64,000 nucleotides of DNA from Eleusine coracana subsp. coracana (lineage: Eukaryota; Streptophyta; Magnoliopsida; Poales; Poaceae), in the NCBI GenBank assembly GCA_032690845.1, contig CM064421.1, positions 44,258,963 through 44,322,962 of the forward strand, in the 5' to 3' direction. Below, piece by piece: positions 56,946 through 64,000 of this stretch. The position numbers were made by a program, and so were the translations under genes. Numbering within the stretch: position 1 is the stretch's first letter; every line of letters starts with the position of its first letter. The notes below the pieces were generated by a model, which saw nothing but the letters and a program-made list of their open reading frames with translations, was not told where the DNA came from and made no database searches.

Positions 56946-58863
56946 TTATATACCTTTGGGGGGAGGCGCCATGACTGTGGGCTTGGAGATGATGGCGGGT
57001 GTGGCGGCGACGGAGACCTGCGGGAAGAAGTGGGTGGCCGGGACGCCCAGCCCCTGCGTGCCGTGGTGGTACTGGTAAGGGTAGAACGGGTACACCGGCA
57101 TCATGCCGTTGGGCGCCACCATGCCGCCCTGCGCCGCCGCCGCCGGGTACGAGTAGTGCCCCTGCAGGTAGGACCCGGCCGTGCCGGCAGCCGCCGCCTG
57201 GCCTAGCTTCTGCACCAAAACAGCAACACACACACAAAAAAAAAGGGACCGATTAGCCCTTTGATTTGATCTAACCTGGCAATCGTTGTATAGCACAGTA
57301 ACATTGTTTCTGTGAGTTGGCGATGGTTGTGTTACTTACCGCGTTGTAGCTCAGGTCAGTGACGTAGCTCGGCGAGTACCTGGAACAGAACAATTAAGGC
57401 GTTACATGTCGACCAGTACGAGACCAGTCCATCATCAAGTACCAATAATTAGCGCCAGTACGTATCATCCATCACACGGTAAAAAGGGCCAAAAATGACA
57501 GATCCATCGCGCAGTTAATTAACACATGGCCAGTGGCGTTTAACTTTTCCCTCCTTTTCTTAATGTGTTCTTTTGTGGTGGCTGGCGCCGTGCAGGCCGG
57601 CACGTGGGCACGTGCGAGCACGACGAGGCAGCTGGCCGTGGCCGGGGCGCGCGGTCCGGTCCACGTCCAGCCTGTGCGCGGCTGCTGCCCCTGTGTCAGT
57701 GAGTGCGCCCGCATGTTCCTCCAAGCCGGCCGCTGCAGCCCATGTGTGCGCCCACGCTAGTACCTGACTCGCGGGACCGGGACCTCGGCGGCGGGTTGGG
57801 GGTAGAGCAGGCAGCAGCGCGCGCTGCCGGACTCGAAACAGAAACAACCCTGCGGCGCGTAGTAACAAGAAAAAAGAAAACGGATTCGCGGCAAACGAGG
57901 CGCACGCGCGCCGGAGATCTAAACGCCGTGCAGTGGCGCGAAGATTTCGCTTACAAAACGTTCAAATTGTAGCTAGAAAGAGTAGGAGGCTGGGAGAGCG
58001 CGTACCCGTAGGTGGCGGCGGCGGGGTAGAAGGGCAGCACGCCGTGGTACTGCTGGTGCGGGTAGTGCGCGGCCGGCGGCGGCGTCGTGGAGGGGTGGTA
58101 GTACCACTGCACCGGCGACATGCCCCTGGACCCCACCGCGATGGCTGCAAATTCGTCGTTCATTGGCGCCAAGCAAAAATCAAAACATGTGAGTGACGAT
58201 CCCTTGTGAAATATACTACCCACGTTAATTAAGTAGCAGCAGTAATTAACTTTATGAATTAACGTTTGGTAGTAGCAAGCGGGCCGGCCGGAGGAGGAGA
58301 GTGCGTTATTAGTTACCTGGCGCGGGCTGGTGGTGAGGGGACGGGAGCGCGGGCGCCGGGGTAGCCGGCGGCGAGGGGCGGAGGAGGTGCTGCGGCGGCT
58401 GGTGGGCGCGCGGCTTGGCGCCGAGGGAGGCCAGGTTGCAGTTGGCGCGGCGGCCGTTGATGACGGGTGTCGCGTCCTCGCACGCCTTCTTCGCCGCGTC
58501 AGCCTCCTTGAACGTCACCTGTCGTCCCAATGCGTGCATACAACGTCAGAAGAATGCCCCCGGCCCGCACCGCAGTAGTGCAGCTAGGGAAGGGGATTAT
58601 AAAAAAAAAAAAGAGGGGGGGGGGGGGGGGGGGGGAAGAGAACTGACAAATCCGTAGCCCTTGGAGCGCCCGGTGAGCTTGTCGGAGATGATGACGGCCT
58701 CGAGGATGTCGCCGTAGCGCTCGAAGTGCTCGCGGAGGGTGTCCTTGTGCGTCTCCCAGGCCAGCCCGCCCACGAACACCTTGGTCAGCGTCGTGTCGCC
58801 GAACACACCCGCCGGCTGCGGCATCAGCGGCAGCGACTGAGGCTGTTGCGCCATCATCGTCAT
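56946..58863 (-). CDS. RRM RNA-binding protein, ARP1/RBP24-like (5 exons)
   Basis: Predicted single-RRM RNA-binding protein. Exons on the minus strand: 58863-58648, 58518-58317, 58144-58006, 57379-57340, 57209-56946. The sum is 861 nt, giving 286 residues, with all phases kept. The RRM spans about residues 25-100: RNP2 KVFVGGL (28-34) and RNP1 KGYGFVTF (68-75), the latter split by intron 1, then NGRRANCNLASLG. The rest is low-complexity Pro/Ala/His/Tyr/Gly, with repeated Tyr-Pro-rich words such as YYHPS, YPHQQYHG and YPFYPYQYHHG, typical of this plant group. The last exon reads to a TAA after PPPKGI. A GTATAT there could instead be a donor to a further exon, so the C-terminus is uncertain. 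A TATA box is at 58986-58995. Confidence 0.88.
58615..58635 (+). repeat. G21 tract in intron 1 of the RRM gene
   Basis: 21 G in a row, preceded by an A13 run (58600-58612). In the pre-mRNA this is a C21 run that starts 12 nt after the 5' splice site at 58647. Confidence 0.9.
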
Positions 58864-58985
58864 GATCTCCTCCCTCCCTTGAATGCGGGCTGGATACTTG
58901 GTGCCGAGATCGACGATGCGCGCGAGTGGAAACTGGAAAAACAACACACTGGGACTGGGCTGGGCGAGGAGGAGGCGGAGATGGG

Positions 58986-58995
58986 TTTTATATAG
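58986..58995 (-). promoter_or_regulatory. TATA box of the RRM gene
   Basis: CTATATAAAA on the minus strand, about 120 bp upstream of the start codon. Confidence 0.6.
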
Positions 58996-61900
58996 GCCGG
59001 AGTTTATAATTCGGAGGGAGGGAGGGAGGGAGAGCGGTGGTTGGGCGGATAACGGAAACAGGAGCGCTAGTCTTCTAGCCTGGCAACAATTGGCCTCGAT
59101 CGGCTGCTGTGGAGGAAGGAAAGAGAAAGGGAGAGAGATTCCCCGCTCTCTGCTGCAAGACTCGAAATGGGGGTAACAGAAAAGGCCTGCATGTCCTCTT
59201 CTCTCACTTCCCGCGTAAGCCCAGCACTGTCGTGGTTAATCACCAGCAGGCAAACCGAGTTTTAACCCGCATGCTGGGAGCACACTCTCGTACTGTATGC
59301 TGTACTAAGTGTAGTACATTAAGATAACAGTCCATTATTAGAAGAAGAAAAAAAGGTGGGAAAACATTCATTCACAGCCGGCCCGGCCGGAGAGACAGGA
59401 GTGGCCAGCCGAACGGAAGCGAGGTGGTGGTGGTGGAGGAGCTGTAAGAGCGTGGTGTGGTGGGAACAGCTGTCTGGCCTTACAATCTCGCTCGCCTTTA
59501 CCACACAACGTGCTGACGCCTTTCCGTTCCCTGGCACAAGCTTGTTGCATTATCCTCCCCCCGCTCATCACGATTAACAAACGCATTAATCTAGTGGACA
59601 ATAAATTGCTACACTACCCCTTGCTGTGAAAAGGAATCCTTTTGGCTTCCTTTCCCTGTAGTAGTATTATACTACTGCTACCAGTAAAGCGCTTGGCAGG
59701 ATACAGGTTGCTGTACTTGCGTATTTTTAAGGAAAGAAAATAAAGTGCACTTGCATAGACTAATAGAAAAGACATGTACTATGGTATAAAGATATACGGC
59801 ACGTGATGACTGTTGCGCTGATAGGTCATGGTAGAATAATCGCAATTCCTGACAAAGAAAACGTAACTAGTACTACATGAGACTGACAGACCCCCACCAG
59901 AAGAAGTACGTATATAGTAGTATACGTAGTGTGGACGACCAAGTATGCCGAATATATAGCGTACAGCAAGCGAGTCATATGCACTCGGTATGTTTTGAAC
60001 CCTGAACGGGGACTGCTGCCAGTTGGCTTTCCACACCGGCTGATCTATCCCAGGTATCCTCGGCCGTGTCCAACTTCACCCAGGTTGGCAGATCCAGGGT
60101 GTTTTGCTCGAGCTCGCGGTTTGTGCGTAATAATAAGCCAGTTCATCGTCGTTAAAGAGCGATCAGCGGCCGCGCACTGCACCATGGGGGCGCCACGCAA
60201 CGCAACTGGGCCAACTAACCGATGGCGCGCAGTAGAGTAGAGAGTAGACGTCCCGGCAGATCCCTGGGTCGCTCGGTGCCAATGCCAACCCCGATACCCC
60301 GAGCGCGCGTGCCATGCCGTGCCGGCCCTTTTCCCGTGCGATGAAACGGGGACGCGCGTAGTATGCATGACCTGGACCGACCGCCCCTTTTCCCGCTGCC
60401 TCCCTGCTATGTGCTGTCGCCGTCATCGTTTGTTTCCTGGGACGCCGCCGCATTTGGGCAACGCGCGCATGTACGTACCCAGCAGGGGGTAGATCGATGG
60501 ACGGCGATGACGATGCCTGGGATTTGGTTCCACGGTGTAGGTAGGCTCGGGGGAGGACATTCTCTTTGTTAATGCGTTGGCGTACGTACGGAGAACCACG
60601 GTACGAACACCCTCGGCATTCCTCTCTTCCCAGTTGGCAATTGGCATACGGGGAAGCTCACAAATGCAAGGGTTGAAACCTGCGCCTCACGTGATGGATG
60701 AGCGCGCAGGTACGGGACAGGACATGTGTACTACGCTAATATTACTTCAGTTCTTCTGACATGTGTTTCTGGGTGATTAAACGCACAATTTATTGGACTG
60801 AGAAATCAAGACTAATTCGGTCGTAGCAGACATTTCCTTTTGTTTGATTCAAGGCTTCTTCACTACTAGTTCTCTTTTCCAATCCAATACCCAAAGGCAA
60901 ATTCCATTATATTGATCTCCGATTAAACAAAACAAGTGTGGTCAAGAACCGACAAGTTGTCAAGGGATCATGCAGATATGCCATTCTTCAAACGGGGAAT
61001 CTCGAATTTCTCAAACTAAAACAACGCGCTGCTGCATATGCCGAATAAAACGGCACCGACTGCTGCCCTGAATTCTGTCATACTCCTACTAGCAGAGAGG
61101 GGAAAAAGGGGTTAACATCGTACTATCAGAAAGATATACATACGGACGCTGATTCAGACCCCGCATGTGGATTTGTACCTTTCTCGGCGTTTTTCTCTCC
61201 ACCGTCTCGATCTGAGTTTTATGATTCTTTCTGCAGCAACAAGGATCTAAACCGCCGGGGTAGCCTACCAGTTCCGTCACTTTCCCAACTCTGAGCATCG
61301 ACTCTCTCTCTCTCAAAAAAAAAAAAAAAACTCTGAGCATCGACATTATTCTGACCGAGCAGCAGTAGTCAATTCGCAGCAACCGAAAACAAGGCAAACA
61401 AATCTGATTATCTGAAGCATACCTCCCAGGGCTCCTAGAAATAGCAAGCCTCCGTCCGTGGTCAGTAAACCAAGCAGCAGGCAGCATGTGTGTGTGTGTG
61501 TGTGCTGCGATAAACAAACTACCGTCGCGTCAGGTCGGGGGCGGGGTCCCCGACATGAGCGCAGCAATACCGGTGCAGACTGCAGAGCATGAGCAGAGCC
61601 GCCGCAGAGGCCGCAGGCCGGCGTATGACCACGACCAGATCCGGAAGCGGAGTATAGCTAGCAGAGCGGCGCGGCACACGCCTATGGACCGAAGCCACGA
61701 ACCAACGGAACGCAAGTGGCCGGAGGCGGAGCACATGCTTGCCCTGGTTGCGAGTTGTGAGAATCTGCGTGGCATTGGCTCATGCCCTCCGCTCCGCGCA
61801 CTGCCAGGCTGCGTGCCCGCAACGTGGACAACTGTAACTCGTGTCTCCATGCCTGTATGGATCTTACAGCGCGAGCAACAGGTTTGACTGGACTGGGACC

Positions 61901-64000
61901 GGGAGACTCGCAAGGGACAAGGCCGGGCTGGGCGCTAGCTGTAAGACCTGAGCCGTGAGCTGGCGGAAAAAAAAAAAAAGCGCAAAGGGATAAACAACGC
62001 CAGGGGGGGGTAATCATGATCAGATGGGGGGTTAGAAAAGCTGTGAAGGGGAGAGGGGTGTATTGCTTTGTTTAATTTGATGAGCTTTAGAGACTAGTAG
62101 ACTGCAGGCAGGCAGCTGATCTGCTGATGGACCATGTACTGCATGTTCTTATCTGACGCAGTTAGCTTTTGTGCCTTTCAATTTGCATGGTTATCTCAGA
62201 GCCTTTTTTTCAATCGCGTCCGGGTTTAATTAACTGCTAACGGTCTGAAGGCTGAAAAGGCTGCTGTTTCCACGCAGATGACATTTCTGAAAGAAAATGT
62301 CTCTGAAAGGCAGCTACATACATAGCTCCAAAGTGAACAGGCAAGTTCCAGCACCTGAAACTTCTCTTTCGCAGCCGCATTGCCAAATTCAGTCATGTAA
62401 CTACACAGAGAGTAACAGTTATTCAACTTCTCTTTCGCAGCCGCATTGCCAAACTCAGTCATGTAACTACACAGAGAGTAACAATTATTCTAGTCAGTAT
62501 ATATGGTGTCTACAGAGACTTCTTTTATGGGAAGTTTCTACCGAGACCGGTAAAATGTGTGTGTAAGAACATGGAAGCTTGAAGAGGGAGTGGGATCGAG
62601 AACTATGGATGCACCCACGCAAATGTGTTGCGTTTGATGATCCCGTGGCCACACGGGGCACGCTACTAGTCGACCCTTTTAATCCCAACCGCAGCAGGAG
62701 GGGATAGTGCACTGCGTGCGTGCACATGTGTTAGCAAGCTGTGTGGCCAGCAGGAAATAATGGATGGAAGGGTGGGGGATTGGCAACCCATTGGACTGTC
62801 TGTCTCTCATCAGCACTCCCAAGTTCACATTTTCATTTCATCTACGCATGTCTGATGTCTTCACTGATCAATGGACAGGTTGATGCCACCACGTTGGTGC
62901 AACACAAATGGGTGTCGTTTTGAGGCCTCCCACCTTTGATAATACACCCTGCCACGTTCACTCCGTACGTATACGTGCTGCAGCCGTGCAGGGCTGCACG
63001 CTTCTAGTACACAGGAGAATAAACAAGTACTAGATGCAGGTGCTTGGTTTGGAGTGTAACAGCATAGGCAGCTGGTGGTGTCTGAACCTCCAAATTGGCA
63101 ATTAAACAGGCAGAAAATAGTACAATGCCGGATATGTTTTTATGTCAATTTTCCTAGGTCGCCACTTGCCGTTTGTTTTCCACACCGACCGACCTCTGTG
63201 GGATACATGATGAACCGCTGGATCATCAGCTAGCGTGAGTTTGTCCAGATTGATCTGTCAGTCAGACAGTCAGGCAGTCAGTCGGTCGTCCTTAATTTGA
63301 GATCCATGAAAAAGATGCGCCTCTCGCTGTAAGATGTAACCACGCGCCGTGGCCTGATCATATAGGACGATCGAGGAAGCAAGGGGGGGCGGGCGCCTGG
63401 GTAGTGGGTATGGGTGCACCTGCAAAAAAAAAAAAAAAAAAAAAAAAGAAGAAGATCTCGCTCACTCGTACAACACGACACCATGTCGCCAACGATTTCT
63501 GTCTGTTAAACGTGACAGGAGATCGATCGAGCATCAAGCAGGCGTCACATATGTAGGGTAAGATGCACAGGACTTGCAGGAGATTGATCGAGCATCAACA
63601 CAAATGCCTGTGGGTGGCACCCACCACAAGAAGCAGGCTGTTATAGGATCGGAGAGTTGAAGAAATGCGCACAGATAGGAGGGCAGAGACTCGGACGACA
63701 TCGCATGATCCTGCAAAAGACGCATACACCGAGAACTGCAAAAGCGGCTGCGCTTTGCAGCAGAGAAGAGAAGGAGGTCGGGAATGCCATCGGCCGGACG
63801 ATCCGGGTACCTCAGGTCATCTTCTGATGACGTGAGGAGGATCCACGATTTGGGTGGATGCATCTGTTCCGCTAGCTCAGCTACGCTGTTTCCGAGCTAC
63901 GTTACAGGTGTCGCGTGCTTTTCTGCGACGCGGCCATCGGCGACCGGCGTGCATGCCTGATACGAACAGGCTGTTTCGTCTTAGCTTGCCAGCATTTGAA
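58996..64000. other. Right-hand spacer, no supported gene
   Basis: Beyond the RRM promoter no frame shows a recognisable domain, usable splice structure or codon bias. Seen here: poly(A) at 61314-61330, a (GT)n run at 61488-61503, the 66-bp tandem repeat at 62361-62492, an A23-24 run at about 63424-63447, and a duplicated word GATCGAGCATCAA at about 63526 and 63587. Confidence 0.55.
62361..62492 (+). repeat. Two tandem copies of a 66-bp unit
   Basis: Units start CTTCTCTTTCGCAGCCGCAT at 62361 and 62427 and differ at only a few bases. 66 bp is 22 codons, so the minus-strand frame repeats MTEFGNAAAKEK, but that frame is short and unsupported as a gene. Confidence 0.9.

Noticed and set aside
61486..61887. 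133-codon open frame beginning in a GT microsatellite
   Set aside because: Starts within the repeat and has no domain or conserved-looking block.
62361..62492. CRISPR-like array
   Set aside because: Only two directly abutting copies with no spacers, in a plant nuclear genome.
63534..63863. 109-codon minus-strand frame at the right edge
   Set aside because: No domain and includes a locally duplicated DNA word; nothing supports it as coding.

Overview
The window is nuclear DNA of a grass, most likely a panicoid such as a sorghum, maize or sugarcane relative. The reasons are spliced GT-AG genes with very GC-rich first exons and AT-rich downstream exons, many small MITEs of the Stowaway, Tourist and other TIR types, LINE and SINE remnants, and a full-length Ty1/copia retrotransposon. 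I cannot name the species. The gene order agrees, from memory, with rice chromosome 3 around the APX1-MPK3 pair. No bacterial operons, CRISPR arrays or organellar genes were seen.

Layout. 1-632 (+): 3' end of the topoisomerase VI A subunit gene (SPO11-3/TOP6A3). 1.5-8.2 kb (-): a 12-exon chloroplast-type PPR protein like Arabidopsis At5g02830. 8.2-10.7 kb: MITE-rich spacer. 10.7-12.8 kb (+): a two-exon, 123-residue predicted plastid membrane protein of unknown function. 15.3-20.1 kb (+): three small intronless genes (57, 65 and 67 residues). The last two are tandem paralogues, and all three carry an R-G-x-[IV] motif. 24.1-26.6 kb (+): cytosolic ascorbate peroxidase APX1 in nine exons. 27.8-30.5 kb (-): MAP kinase MPK3 in six exons, convergent with APX1. 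30.6-35.5 kb: repeat-rich spacer with a long inverted repeat. 35.7-36.8 kb (+): an intronless DOF transcription factor, followed by a threefold ~231-bp tandem repeat. 39.9-42.6 kb (+): arogenate/prephenate dehydratase in eleven exons. 46.8-55.3 kb (+): a Golgi-type nucleotide-sugar/triose-phosphate translocator family gene. Its third intron holds an intact copia element (48801-54631) with apparently identical 418-bp LTRs, a 5-bp target duplication and one uninterrupted 1601-codon gag-pol frame. 56.9-58.9 kb (-): a five-exon RRM RNA-binding protein. 59-64 kb: no supported gene.

The genes do not form a pathway; this is an ordinary eukaryotic neighbourhood. APX1 (hydrogen peroxide removal) and MPK3 (stress signalling) sit tail to tail and are biologically related. 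The least described part is the small-protein group at 15.3-20.1 kb. Two of its members have the same ABRE-like ACGTGGCA word at almost the same distance upstream of a TATA box. Exon limits were worked out by hand from GT/AG borders, reading-frame phase and remembered family sequences. The spliced totals are in frame for every multi-exon gene.
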